From Bradyrhizobium liaoningense (GTDB taxonomy: Bacteria > Pseudomonadota > Alphaproteobacteria > Rhizobiales > Xanthobacteraceae), in contig NZ_JAFCJM010000044.1 in the NCBI RefSeq assembly GCF_018130955.1, forward strand, positions 1 through 55,151: DNA of 55,151 nucleotides. Direction: 5' to 3'. Positions 15,561 through 24,727 of this stretch are shown piece after piece. The translations under genes and the position numbers were made by a program. The number at the start of each line of letters is the position of its first letter. Within the stretch, counting starts at the first letter, position 1. The notes beneath the pieces were generated by a model. It was not told the DNA's origin. It made no database searches and saw only the letters and a program-made list of their open reading frames with translations.

Positions 15561-18086
15561 ATGAAGTTTGGAATGCGAGTCCGGGGGGGCCTGCTTGCCA
15601 CCCTGATCCTGTGCGGCGCGCCGGTGGTTGCCCCGGTCGGGGCTATGCTTGTGTCTTCGCCTGCGGTCGCTCAGACCGTGCAGTCGATTGTCGTCGAGGG
15701 GAATCGGCGCGTCGAGGTCGAGACCATCCGCTCCTATTTCAAGCCGGGCCCGGGGGGGCATCTTGATCAGGGCGCCATCGACGACGGTCTGAAGGCGCTG
15801 ATCGAGACCGGCCTGTTCCAGGACGTCAGGATCAACCGCGCCGGCGGCCGCATCGTGGTCACGGTCGTGGAGAACGCCGTGATCGGCCGCGTTGCCTTCG
15901 AAGGCAACAAGAAGATCAAGGACGAGCAGCTTTCCGCCGAAGTGCAGTCCAAGCCGCGCGGCACCTTCTCGCGCGCAATGGTGCAGTCGGACACGCTGCG
16001 CATCGCCGAGATCTACCGCCGCTCGGGCCGCTATGACGTGCGCGTCACGCCTGAAATCATCGAGCAGCCGAACAACCGTGTCGACCTCATCTTCACGGTT
16101 CAGGAGGGTGTCAAGACCGGCGTCAAGTCGATCGAGTTCGTCGGCAACGTCACCTATTCGTCCTACCGGCTGAGGGACGTGATCAAGACGCGCGAGACCA
16201 ATCTCCTGAGCTTCCTCGGCAGCGCCGACGTTTATGACCCGGATCGCGTCGAAGCCGACCGCGACCTGATTCGCCGCTTCTATCTCAAGCACGGCTTTGC
16301 CGACGTGCAGGTCGTTGCCGCGCTCACCGAATACGACCCCGAGCGCAAGGGCTTCCTCGTCACCTTCAAGATCGAGGAAGGCCAGCAGTACCGCGTCGGC
16401 TCGGTCGACTTCCGCTCCAGCATTCCCAACTTCGACGCCAACGCGCTGCGCAACAATTCGCGCGTCAATGTCGGCGCGCTCTACAACGTCGAAGCGGTCG
16501 AGAAGTCGGTCGAGGAGATGCAGATCGAAGCTTCGCGACGCGGCTATGCTTTCGCAGTGGTGCGTCCGGGCGGCGACCGCAATTTCGAGGCGCACACCGT
16601 GTCTGTCGTGTTCAACGTCGACGAAGGCCCGCGCGTCTATATCGAGCGTATCAACATCCGCGGCAACACCCGCACGCGCGACTACGTCATCCGCCGCGAG
16701 TTCGACGTCTCCGAGGGCGACGCCTACAACCGCGCGCTGGTCGATCGCGCCGAGCGGCGCCTAAAGAACCTCGACTTCTTCAAGTCGGTCAAGATCGTCA
16801 CGGAGCCGGGCTCGTCCAGCGACCGCGTGGTCCTCATCGTCGACCTCGAGGAGAAGTCGACCGGCGACTTCTCGGTGTCGGGCGGCTACTCGACCACCGA
16901 CGGCGCGCTCGCCGAAGTCTCGATCTCGGAGCGCAATCTGCTCGGCCGCGGTCTGTTCGCCAAGGCGTCGGTCACCTACGGCCAGTATGCGCGCGGCTAT
17001 TCGCTGTCGTTTGTCGAGCCGTATCTCCTGGACTACCGCGTCGCGCTCGGCCTCGACCTCTATCAGCGCCAGCAGCTGTCCAACAGCTACATCTCCTACG
17101 GTACCAAGACGCTGGGCTTCAGCCCGCGCCTCGGCTTCAGCCTGCGCGAAGATCTGGCCTTGCAGCTTCGCTACTCGGTCTATCGGCAGGAAATCACGCT
17201 GCCGTCGAACCTCGCAAACTGTAACAACGATCCGACCTCGGCGGCCTTCAACCCGAGCCCGGCGTATTCGAATGCGACCGGTACGCCGCTGGCGGCTTCC
17301 ACCAACGGGTTGGGCTGCTACGTCGATGGCGAAGCCTCGTTGCCGGTGCGCAAGGAGCTTGCGAACGGCAAGACGCTGACTTCGGCGCTGGGTTACTCGC
17401 TCACCTACAACACGCTCGACAACAACAAGAACCCGACCGACGGCCTCCTGATCGACTTCAAGCAGGACTTCGCGGGTGTCGGCGGCGACGTCTCCTATCT
17501 GAAGTCCGCGGTCGATGCGAAGTACTACCAATCGCTGGTCTCAGACATCGTCGGCCTTGTCCATGTGCAGGGCGGTATCCTCAACAAGTGGGGCAGCACT
17601 GACCTGCGCATGCTGGATCACTTCCAGATGGGTCCGAACCTCGTCCGCGGCTTCGCGCCTAACGGCATCGGCCCGCGTGACCTGAACCCGTTCGGCACCC
17701 AGGACGCGCTCGGCGGCACCAAGTACTGGGGCGCTTCGCTCGAACTGCAAATGCCGTTCTGGTTCCTGCCGAAGGAAGTGGGTCTGAAGGGTGCAGTCTA
17801 TGCCGACGCCGGCGGTCTGTACGACTACAAGGGACCGACGAGCTGGACCCTGACCAACGAAGTCAACGTGCCCGGCTGCGTCCCGTCGACTGTCAACCCG
17901 GCCTCGGCTGGCACCTGTACCGGTTTGGTGTTTGACGACAGCAAGGTCGTCCGTACGTCGGTGGGTGTCGGTCTGATCTGGCAGTCGCCCTTCGGACCGC
18001 TGCGCTTCGACTATGCGGTTCCGCTCACCAAGGGGGCGTACGACCGCGTGCAGCAGTTCAGGTTCGGCGGCGGTACGTCGTTCTAA
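15561..18086 (+). CDS. bamA: Outer-membrane protein assembly factor BamA
   Basis: Core of the BAM machine that folds beta-barrels into the outer membrane. A signal peptide (to about SPAVAQ) leads to five POTRA domains (about residues 35-430), recognisable by their repeated VEGNRRV, FEGNKKI, FVGNV and IRGNTRTRDYVIRREF starts. A 16-strand barrel follows, with the conserved VRGF of loop 6 (LVRGFAPNGIGPRD) and a C-terminal aromatic residue (GGGTSF). The frame extends to a TTG at 15555, but ATG 15561 behind GACGAGGG is preferred. The 841 residues fit alphaproteobacterial BamA. lpxD and other lipid A genes follow. Confidence 0.96.
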   Translation: MKFGMRVRGGLLATLILCGAPVVAPVGAMLVSSPAVAQTVQSIVVEGNRRVEVETIRSYFKPGPGGHLDQGAIDDGLKALIETGLFQDVRINRAGGRIVVTVVENAVIGRVAFEGNKKIKDEQLSAEVQSKPRGTFSRAMVQSDTLRIAEIYRRSGRYDVRVTPEIIEQPNNRVDLIFTVQEGVKTGVKSIEFVGNVTYSSYRLRDVIKTRETNLLSFLGSADVYDPDRVEADRDLIRRFYLKHGFADVQVVAALTEYDPERKGFLVTFKIEEGQQYRVGSVDFRSSIPNFDANALRNNSRVNVGALYNVEAVEKSVEEMQIEASRRGYAFAVVRPGGDRNFEAHTVSVVFNVDEGPRVYIERINIRGNTRTRDYVIRREFDVSEGDAYNRALVDRAERRLKNLDFFKSVKIVTEPGSSSDRVVLIVDLEEKSTGDFSVSGGYSTTDGALAEVSISERNLLGRGLFAKASVTYGQYARGYSLSFVEPYLLDYRVALGLDLYQRQQLSNSYISYGTKTLGFSPRLGFSLREDLALQLRYSVYRQEITLPSNLANCNNDPTSAAFNPSPAYSNATGTPLAASTNGLGCYVDGEASLPVRKELANGKTLTSALGYSLTYNTLDNNKNPTDGLLIDFKQDFAGVGGDVSYLKSAVDAKYYQSLVSDIVGLVHVQGGILNKWGSTDLRMLDHFQMGPNLVRGFAPNGIGPRDLNPFGTQDALGGTKYWGASLELQMPFWFLPKEVGLKGAVYADAGGLYDYKGPTSWTLTNEVNVPGCVPSTVNPASAGTCTGLVFDDSKVVRTSVGVGLIWQSPFGPLRFDYAVPLTKGAYDRVQQFRFGGGTSF

Positions 18087-18111
18087 TTGGTTCACCGAGC
18101 CTGATGAGATA

Positions 18112-18140
18112 AGAGCATGATGCGGTTGGCACCATGCTCT
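18112..18140 (+). other. bamA-lpxD intergenic inverted repeat
   Basis: AGAGCATG (18112-18119) pairs with CATGCTCT (18133-18140) across 13 bases. There is no T tract. It may lower read-through or protect the bamA mRNA 3' end. Confidence 0.3.
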
Positions 18141-18162
18141 GGCCGGACCGCGACGGGGTGGA

Positions 18163-19230
18163 ATGGCGCAGCCGACTTTCTTCAAGAAGCCGCCTGCGTC
18201 AGCGCTGGCTGAGATCGCCACGCTGACGAAGGCGGAGTTGGTCGACCCTTCGCGGGCCGGCCACGTCATCACGGGCCTGGCTTCGCTCGACGAAGCCGGC
18301 CCGATGCATCTGACGTTCTTCGACAACCTCAAATACGCCGATCAGCTCAAGGCGACCAAGGCAGGGGCCTGCCTGGTGAGCCCGCGCTTTGCCGCCCAGG
18401 TGCCCGCGCATGTCGCGATCCTGCGGACGGCGCAGCCATTCCGCGCCTTCGTCAGGATCGCCCGCGAATGGCATGGCGATGCGCTCCGGCCGCAATCCTG
18501 GATCGGCAATGACGCCATCGCCCCGTCGGCGATCATCGACCCGACGGCGCGCCTCGAGGATGACGTCATCGTCGATCCCCTGGCCGTGATCGGCCCCGAG
18601 GTCGAGATCGGCAGCGGCACCGTGATCGGCGCAGGCGCGGTGATCGGGCCGGGCGTCAAGATCGGCCGCGACTGCAACGTCGGCGCCCGGACGGCGATCC
18701 AGTGCGCCCTGATCGGCAACAACGTGCTGATCCATCCCGGCTGCTCGATCGGCCAGGACGGTTATGGATTCATCTTCTTCGGCCCCGAGGGCCATCTGAA
18801 GGTGCCCCAGACCGGGCGGGTGCTGATCCAGAACGACGTCGAGGTCGGTGCCGGCACCACCATCGATCGCGGCTCCCTGCGCGACACCGTGATCGGGGAG
18901 GGCACCAAAATCGACAATCAGGTCCAGATCGGCCACAATGTGACGATCGGCCGGCATTGCCTGCTGGCAGCCCAGATCGGGCTCGCCGGCAGCCTGACCA
19001 TCGGCGACAACGTGGCGCTGGGAGCGAAGGTTGGCATCAACAACCACCTCAAGATCGGCGACGGGGCCCAGGTGACCGCCATGAGCGGCGTCAAGGACGA
19101 CATTCCGCCGGGCGGGCGGTGGGGTGGTCTCTTTGCCAAACCGACCCGGCAGTGGTTCAAGGAGATTTTGGCGGTGGAGCGTCTGGCGCGCGACAGCAAG
19201 GCTGATTCGAAGGAAGAGGGGCAGGAGTGA
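18163..19230 (+). CDS. lpxD: UDP-3-O-(3-hydroxyacyl)glucosamine N-acyltransferase
   Basis: Third step of lipid A synthesis: transfers a hydroxyacyl chain from acyl carrier protein to the 2-amino group. An N-terminal uridine-binding domain (about residues 1-100) is followed by left-handed beta-helix hexapeptide repeats, many of the form IG-x-G-x-x-IG. The conserved GQDGYGFIFFG and the catalytic-His region IGHNVTIGRHC are present, and a C-terminal helix follows. It has 355 residues. Its TGA overlaps the fabZ start (GTGATG), so the two are translationally coupled. Confidence 0.95.
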   Translation: MAQPTFFKKPPASALAEIATLTKAELVDPSRAGHVITGLASLDEAGPMHLTFFDNLKYADQLKATKAGACLVSPRFAAQVPAHVAILRTAQPFRAFVRIAREWHGDALRPQSWIGNDAIAPSAIIDPTARLEDDVIVDPLAVIGPEVEIGSGTVIGAGAVIGPGVKIGRDCNVGARTAIQCALIGNNVLIHPGCSIGQDGYGFIFFGPEGHLKVPQTGRVLIQNDVEVGAGTTIDRGSLRDTVIGEGTKIDNQVQIGHNVTIGRHCLLAAQIGLAGSLTIGDNVALGAKVGINNHLKIGDGAQVTAMSGVKDDIPPGGRWGGLFAKPTRQWFKEILAVERLARDSKADSKEEGQE

Positions 19231-19688
19231 TGGAGGAGGCACCGGTCAGGTTCGAACTCGTGGACATCAACGCGATCCTGCGGACGCTTCCGCATCGCTT
19301 TCCGATGCTGCTGATCGATCGGGTGATCAACATCCGCACCGATTACAGCGGGATCGGCATCAAGAATGTCACGTACAACGAGCCGGCCTTCCAGGGACAT
19401 TTTCCGGAGCGTCCGGTGTATCCCGGCGTGATGATGATCGAGGCGATGGCGCAGACCGCGGGCGTGATCGGCATCACCTCGGTCGACGGCACCGAGAAGC
19501 CGCGGGCGGTGTATTTCCTCACCATCGACAAGTGCAAATTCCGCAAGCCCGTGCTGCCCGGCGACACCATCGAATATCACATGCGTTCGATCGGGCGCCG
19601 CAAGGCCATGTGGTGGTTTCACGGCGACGCCAAGGTCAACGGACAGGTCGTCGCCGAAGCCGACGTCGGCGCCATGCTGACGGATTGA
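19230..19688 (+). CDS. fabZ: (3R)-hydroxyacyl-ACP dehydratase
   Basis: Hot-dog fold dehydratase of fatty acid synthesis; it shares hydroxyacyl-ACP substrates with the lipid A enzymes, which explains its place among the lpx genes. Catalytic His is in LPHRFPMLLIDRV, and Glu lies in the PGVMMIEAMAQTAG helix. The 152 residues are normal. ATG 19230 overlaps the lpxD stop. A GTG three bases earlier is possible but not needed. Confidence 0.95.
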   Translation: MEEAPVRFELVDINAILRTLPHRFPMLLIDRVINIRTDYSGIGIKNVTYNEPAFQGHFPERPVYPGVMMIEAMAQTAGVIGITSVDGTEKPRAVYFLTIDKCKFRKPVLPGDTIEYHMRSIGRRKAMWWFHGDAKVNGQVVAEADVGAMLTD

Positions 19689-19692
19689 CGGC

Positions 19693-20028
19693 TTAGATCC
19701 GTCGCTCCGCCGGGCAATCGTAGCGACCGCCCGAGACGTGCCGCCTGATATTCTGGTTGAAGAATTGCCCCATGGACGGTGCGCCCATCAGGCCGTCGAC
19801 CGTGCGAGCCGGCACGCCGCAATAGCGGTCATAGGCGCCACCGATCGCGACGACCAGCTCATGCTGTGCGCGGTCGTAGCAGACGCGCTGGAGCACGGTG
19901 CTGCGGTTGATGTCGCGGCATTCGAAGCTTGCGAGATCGACCTCGCCACGCCCCCTGATATCCACGGTCTCCGACACGATCGGCGTGGTGAGAAGCTGCG
20001 AGAGCAGCAGGGCGATGGTCCTGATCAC
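19693..20028 (-). CDS. Small exported KTSC-domain protein
   Basis: This gene runs against the lpx genes, between fabZ and lpxA; its stop is four bases from the fabZ stop. The GTG start at 20028 gives a short hydrophobic N terminus (IALLLSQLL) that may be a signal or anchor. The rest fits the KTSC pattern: YDRAQHELVVAIGGAYDRY, then GVPARTVDGLMGAPSMG and QFFNQNIRR. It has cysteines near residues 38, 50, 70 and 104. KTSC domains are small and poorly understood, and are found alone or beside RNA- or nucleotide-related domains. The frame is well conserved in character, so it is probably a real gene; function unknown. Confidence 0.7.
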   Translation of the reverse strand: MIRTIALLLSQLLTTPIVSETVDIRGRGEVDLASFECRDINRSTVLQRVCYDRAQHELVVAIGGAYDRYCGVPARTVDGLMGAPSMGQFFNQNIRRHVSGGRYDCPAERRI

Positions 20029-20182
20029 GGCTCTTAAAGCTCCATGTGAAGTCGTTAATGTATCGCCGGGACAGCTTGCGGCACTGAAACAAGTCGAGAT
20101 GATACGTCACTGGACAGATCGGGCAAAGACGCGCTAACCACCGGAAAACCAAACGACTTCAACGCACAATCAGATTTTCTTG

Positions 20183-20974
20183 ATGAGCAAGATTGATCCC
20201 GCGGCGCGGGTGGCAGACGGCGCCGTGATCGGCGAGGGCACCGAGATCGGGCCCTTTTGCATCATTGGCCCCCATGTTGTGATCGGCAAGAACTGCAAGC
20301 TGATCGGGCAGGTCAGCGTGATCGGCCACACCACGATCGGCGACGATTGCGTGATCTCGCCGTTCGCCGTGCTCGGCGGCGCGCCGCAGGATCTCAGCTA
20401 CAAGGGCGAGCCCACAAGGCTTGTGATCGGCTCCGGCTGTGTCATCCGCGAAGGCGCGACGATGAATGTCGGTACCGTCAAGGGCGGCGGGCAGACGCGC
20501 GTCGGCAATGGCGGCTACTTCATGAACAACAGCCATGTCGGCCATGACTGCATGGTTGGCAACAACGTGATCTTCGCGACCTCGGCGACGCTCGGCGGCC
20601 ACTGCGAGATCGGCGACGCCGTCTATATCGGCGGCCTGTCCGCTGTGCATCAATTCACGCGCATCGGCCCGTATGTGATGGTCGGCGGCGTCTGCGGCGT
20701 ACGCGACGACGTCATCCCGTATGGGCTCGTCAACGGCCAGTATGCGGTGCTGGAGAGCCTCAATCTCATCGGCATGAAGCGACGCAAGTTCACCAAGCAG
20801 CGGCTTGTTACCGTGCGCGCGTTCTACCAGAAACTCTTCCACGGGGCCGGCACCTTCGCCGAGCGGTTAGAGGCGGTGCGGCCGCTCGCCGGCGAAGATC
20901 CGGCGATCGCCGAGATCCTCGACTTCATCGGCAAGGGCAAGCGCCCGCTCTGTCTTCCCGCCATTGCCAAGTGA
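20183..20974 (+). CDS. lpxA: UDP-N-acetylglucosamine O-acyltransferase
   Basis: First step of lipid A synthesis. The 263 residues begin with a left-handed beta-helix of hexapeptide repeats (IGEGTEIGPFCIIGPHVVIG style) and end with a helical domain. The catalytic His lies in NNSHVGHDC, and the acyl-chain ruler region QFTRIGPYVMVGG follows. ATG 20183 is preferred to the TTG just upstream. A 494-base stretch with the antisense KTSC gene separates it from fabZ, so it probably has its own promoter in 20030-20180, though none is clear. The stop is eight bases before the lpxI start. Confidence 0.95.
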   Translation: MSKIDPAARVADGAVIGEGTEIGPFCIIGPHVVIGKNCKLIGQVSVIGHTTIGDDCVISPFAVLGGAPQDLSYKGEPTRLVIGSGCVIREGATMNVGTVKGGGQTRVGNGGYFMNNSHVGHDCMVGNNVIFATSATLGGHCEIGDAVYIGGLSAVHQFTRIGPYVMVGGVCGVRDDVIPYGLVNGQYAVLESLNLIGMKRRKFTKQRLVTVRAFYQKLFHGAGTFAERLEAVRPLAGEDPAIAEILDFIGKGKRPLCLPAIAK

Positions 20975-20981
20975 TCACGGG

Positions 20982-21851
20982 ATGGCCGCAACCATGACGT
21001 CCGCGGCTCCAAATGTTTCCTCGCCGGTCGGCATCATTGCCGGCGGCGGTGCCATGCCGTTCGCGGTCGCCGACTCGCTCGTGGCGCAAGGCATCGAGCC
21101 GGTGCTGTTTCCGCTGCGCGGCGCCTGCGATGCGGCGCGGGTGGAGAAATTTCGCCACCGCTGGATTTCGGTCGGCCAGCTCGGCCGCGCGATGCGGCTG
21201 TTTCGCGAGGAGGGCTGCCGCGACCTGGTCTTCATCGGAACGCTGGTGCGGCCGTCGCTTTCGGAAGTGCGCCTCGACTTCAAGACGCTCCGTCTGCTCG
21301 GCAACGTCATCCGCGCGTTTCGCGGCGGCGACGATCATCTGCTCTCCGGCGTCGGCCGCATGCTCGAGCAGGACGGCTTTCGCATGGTCGGGATCAAGGA
21401 CGTCGCGCCGGACCTTTTGATGCCGGAAGGCTGCGTTACGCGCGCGGCACCGGGCGATGCTGCCGCTGGCGACATCGAACGCGGCCGCAAGGTGCTCACC
21501 GCGCTCGGCCCCTTCGATATCGGCCAGGCCGCCGTCGTGATCGACGGGCACGTGGTCGCGGTCGAGGATATTGAGGGCACCGACGCGCTGCTCGCGCGTG
21601 TCGCGCGGCTGCGCGAGGACGGCCGGATCCGGGCGGCCAGCGGACGCGGCGTGCTGGTGAAGATGCCCAAGAGCAGCCAGGATCTGCGCTTCGACCTGCC
21701 GACCATCGGCCCGCGCACCATCGAGGGCGTCGCGGCCGCGGGCCTTGCCGGCATTGCCGTGATGGCCGGCAACACGCTCGCAGCCGAGCCGCAGGCGATG
21801 ATCGAAGCAGCCGATGCGCGCTACCTCTTCGTCATTGGTGTACCCGCGTGA
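20982..21851 (+). CDS. lpxI: UDP-2,3-diacylglucosamine pyrophosphatase LpxI
   Basis: Hydrolyses UDP-2,3-diacylglucosamine to lipid X. It is the alphaproteobacterial replacement for LpxH, related to it only by function. The 289 residues open with VGIIAGGGAMPFAVADSL and contain GVGRMLEQDGFRMVG and the C-terminal GPRTIEGVAAAGLAGIAV, as in the LpxI/DUF1009 family. ATG 20982 was chosen; ATG 20994 is equally open. The stop overlaps the lpxB start (GTGATG). Confidence 0.92.
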   Translation: MAATMTSAAPNVSSPVGIIAGGGAMPFAVADSLVAQGIEPVLFPLRGACDAARVEKFRHRWISVGQLGRAMRLFREEGCRDLVFIGTLVRPSLSEVRLDFKTLRLLGNVIRAFRGGDDHLLSGVGRMLEQDGFRMVGIKDVAPDLLMPEGCVTRAAPGDAAAGDIERGRKVLTALGPFDIGQAAVVIDGHVVAVEDIEGTDALLARVARLREDGRIRAASGRGVLVKMPKSSQDLRFDLPTIGPRTIEGVAAAGLAGIAVMAGNTLAAEPQAMIEAADARYLFVIGVPA

Positions 21852-23026
21852 TGCAGGCCAGGAGCCCAGCGAAGAAGATCTTCCTGATCGCGACCGAAGA
21901 GTCCGGCGATCGGTTGGGCGCGGCGCTGATGAAGGTGCTGCGCCAGCGGCTCGGCGATGGCGTCGCGTTCGAGGGCGTCGGCGGCCTCATGATGGCGCGG
22001 GAAGGGCTCGTCCCGCTGTTTCCGATCGAGGAACTGTCGATCGTCGGGTTTGCCGCGGTCGTGCAGCAACTGCCGAAGATATTGCGGCTGATCCGCACGA
22101 CATCAGACGCAGTCATCGAGGCTGCGCCCGACATGCTCGTCATCATCGACAGTCCCGATTTCACCCACCGCGTCGCCCGCCGGGTCCGCGCGCACAATGC
22201 GGAGATACCGATCGTGGACTATGTCTCGCCATCGGTCTGGGCCTGGCGGCCGGGACGGGCGCGCGCCATGCTCGGCTATGTCGACCACGTGCTGGCTCTG
22301 CTGCCGTTCGAGCCCGAGGAGTATCGCAAGCTGCGCGGCCCGCCGTGCAGCTATGTCGGCCATCCCCTGATCGAGCAGTTGTCGTCGCTGCGGCCGAACG
22401 CGGATGAGCAGGCGCGCCGCGATGCCGCGCCGCCGGTGCTGCTGGTGCTGCCCGGCAGCCGCCGCAGCGAGATTCGCCACCACCTCGGCGTCTTCGGCCA
22501 GACGCTCGGCCGACTCAAGGCCGACGGCTGCGACTTCGAACTGATCCTGCCGACCATGCCGCATCTGGAAAAGACCGTGCGCGAGGGTGTCGCCGGCTGG
22601 CCGGTGACGCCAAGGATTGCGGTCGGCGAGACCGAGAAGCGCGCGGCGTTCCGCATCGCGCGCGCGGCGCTTGCAAAGAGTGGCACAGTGACGCTGGAAC
22701 TCGCACTCGCGGGCGTCCCCATGGTGACGGCCTATCGCGTCGGTGCGATGGAGGCCTTCATCCTGCGGCGCGCGATCCAGGTGTCGTCGGTGATCCTCGC
22801 CAATCTCGTGATCGGCAAGGAGGCGATCCCGGAGTTTTTGCAGGAGGACTGCACGCCGGAAAAGCTGTCGCAGGCGCTGTCCGAGGTGCTCACGGATACC
22901 GACATGCGACGCCGGCAGGTCGAGGCCTTTGCTCAGCTCGACACGATCATGTCGACCGGCAACCAATCGCCCAGTGTTCGCGCCGCCGACATCGTGCTGG
23001 CGACGATGCGCAAAGGCAGGCGGTGA
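21851..23026 (+). CDS. lpxB: Lipid A disaccharide synthase
   Basis: Peripheral membrane glycosyltransferase (GT19) that joins lipid X to UDP-diacylglucosamine. The 391 residues show the N-terminal EESGDRLGAALM, then GVGGLMM, DSPDFTHRVARRVR, YVSPSVWAWRPGRA and LPGSRRSEIRHHL, and the nucleotide-binding KSGTVTLELALAGVPMV. ATG 21851 overlaps the lpxI stop codon. It closes the lpx run. Confidence 0.95.
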   Translation: MQARSPAKKIFLIATEESGDRLGAALMKVLRQRLGDGVAFEGVGGLMMAREGLVPLFPIEELSIVGFAAVVQQLPKILRLIRTTSDAVIEAAPDMLVIIDSPDFTHRVARRVRAHNAEIPIVDYVSPSVWAWRPGRARAMLGYVDHVLALLPFEPEEYRKLRGPPCSYVGHPLIEQLSSLRPNADEQARRDAAPPVLLVLPGSRRSEIRHHLGVFGQTLGRLKADGCDFELILPTMPHLEKTVREGVAGWPVTPRIAVGETEKRAAFRIARAALAKSGTVTLELALAGVPMVTAYRVGAMEAFILRRAIQVSSVILANLVIGKEAIPEFLQEDCTPEKLSQALSEVLTDTDMRRRQVEAFAQLDTIMSTGNQSPSVRAADIVLATMRKGRR

Positions 23027-23133
23027 CCGGGCGAACGCATTGCGTTCAGCGCGATCGCCCTTTGTCGGTTCGGGGGAAGCCCGCTAAGATCGGGCGTTGA
23101 TCGAGTCCAGCAATCGTCCAAGGGATCGGCATC

Positions 23134-24705
23134 TTGCGCTATCTCTTCCAGGACTACGTATTCGACACCGATCGCCGCGAATTGCGTCGCGGAGCGGAGG
23201 TGGTCAGCATTGCGCCACAGGTGTTCGATCTTCTCGACTATCTGATCCGTAACAGGGAGCGGGTGGTGAGCAAGGGCGACCTGATCAACGCGATATGGAA
23301 GGGGCGGAACGTCTCGGATGCCGCGCTGACGACGCGCCTGAACGTTGCGCGGACCGCAATCGGCGATTCCGGCGAGGGGCAGCACCTGATCAAGACGTTG
23401 CCGCGGAAGGGATTCCGCTTCGTCGGGCAGGTGCAGGAAGCCGCAGATCCCGCTGATGGAGCTGCAGGCAACGACGTCGAGCAGTGGCCGAAGCAGACTC
23501 TGGCGCTCCCCGATAAGCCCTCGATTGCAGTGCTGCCGTTCGAAAACATGTCGGGCGACCGTGAGCAGGATTATTTCGCGGACGGGATGTCGGAGAACAT
23601 CATCACGGCATTGTCGCGGTTTAGTTCGCTGTTCGTCATAGCCCGCAATTCGAGCTTCACCTACAAGGGCAAGGCCGTCGACGTCAAACAGGTCGGCCGC
23701 GAACTGGGGGTGCGCTACGTGGTCGAAGGCAGCGTGCGCAGGGCAGGCCGCCGCGTGCGCGTTACGGGACAATTGATCGAAGCGGCGACCGGCATCCATT
23801 TGTGGGCGGACCAGTTTGACGGCGAGCTTGACGACATCTTTGATCTCCAGGATCGCGTCACCGAACGCATCGCCGTAACTGTCGATATGCGGCTCCAATC
23901 CGAGCAAGGCCGTCTCGCGCAGCGAAAGCCGACGGACAAGCTCGATGCCTACGACTGCGTCCTGCGGGCCAACGCCGTATGGCGGCATGGTGATCGCGAA
24001 GCAAACGAGGAGGCACTACGCCTCGCCTATAAGGCGATTGAGCTCGATCCTCACTATGGGGCCGCCTATGCGCGCGCTGCACTCTGCATCAACGCGAAGA
24101 AACACCCTCGCTGGATGATCGATCCTCAGCGGGAAACAGCCGAGGCCATCAGGTTGGCCCGGCTTGCGATCACCTTCGGAAGCGATGACGAAGTGGCGCT
24201 TGCAGCGGCGGCACTGGTTCTCGGCTTGCTGGCCGGCGAGCTGGATGCCGCGGCATCATTGGTCGACCAGGCGGTCTCGCTCAATCCGAATTCCGCGTTC
24301 GCATGGAGCGTGAGCGGTTGGCTGAGGCTCTACATGGGTTACCACGAACTCGCTATCGAACATCAGAATCGGGCCATGCGGCTCAGCCCGCGCGATCCCA
24401 ATCGCCGGATCATGATTTCAATGCTGGGCGCTGCGAATTTCTACCTGGGCCGGTTCGAGACGGCTGAGCGGCTCACAAGCGAGGCAGTGCAGCTGACAAA
24501 TGGCCATTTGGCTACGCTGCGTCTTCTTGCTTGTTGCCTGGCCCACCAGGGCAAGCTCGATCAGGCCGGATCTGTTGCTCGCCGAATGCTCAGCCTTGAT
24601 CCAGGCTTTCGGCTCCCGGGCGCAGGCGAATTCGTGCCTTTGCGCCGAAAGGAGGATCTGGCTCTCTACATTGAGGGACTGCGGCTCGCGGGCATTCCCG
24701 AGTGA
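23134..24705 (+). CDS. Winged-helix regulator with TolB-like and TPR domains
   Basis: Residues 1-100 are an OmpR/CadC-type winged helix (RRELRRGAEVVSIAPQVFDL, TLPRKGFRFVG). Residues 125-250 match the TolB-like N-terminal fold common in these regulators and adenylate cyclases (IAVLPFENMSGDREQDYFADG and GVRYVVEGSVRRAGRRVRV). Tetratricopeptide repeats fill about 260-515. No membrane span separates the DNA-binding and sensor parts, unlike CadC, so it should be cytosolic. The start is TTG 23134: it sits eight bases after AAGGGAT and gives the family N terminus. The target genes are unknown, and no obvious partner flanks it. It converges with the LysR gene 22 bases away. Confidence 0.85.
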   Translation: MRYLFQDYVFDTDRRELRRGAEVVSIAPQVFDLLDYLIRNRERVVSKGDLINAIWKGRNVSDAALTTRLNVARTAIGDSGEGQHLIKTLPRKGFRFVGQVQEAADPADGAAGNDVEQWPKQTLALPDKPSIAVLPFENMSGDREQDYFADGMSENIITALSRFSSLFVIARNSSFTYKGKAVDVKQVGRELGVRYVVEGSVRRAGRRVRVTGQLIEAATGIHLWADQFDGELDDIFDLQDRVTERIAVTVDMRLQSEQGRLAQRKPTDKLDAYDCVLRANAVWRHGDREANEEALRLAYKAIELDPHYGAAYARAALCINAKKHPRWMIDPQRETAEAIRLARLAITFGSDDEVALAAAALVLGLLAGELDAAASLVDQAVSLNPNSAFAWSVSGWLRLYMGYHELAIEHQNRAMRLSPRDPNRRIMISMLGAANFYLGRFETAERLTSEAVQLTNGHLATLRLLACCLAHQGKLDQAGSVARRMLSLDPGFRLPGAGEFVPLRRKEDLALYIEGLRLAGIPE

Positions 24706-24727
24706 TGCCGATCGGTTCCAGTCGCAC

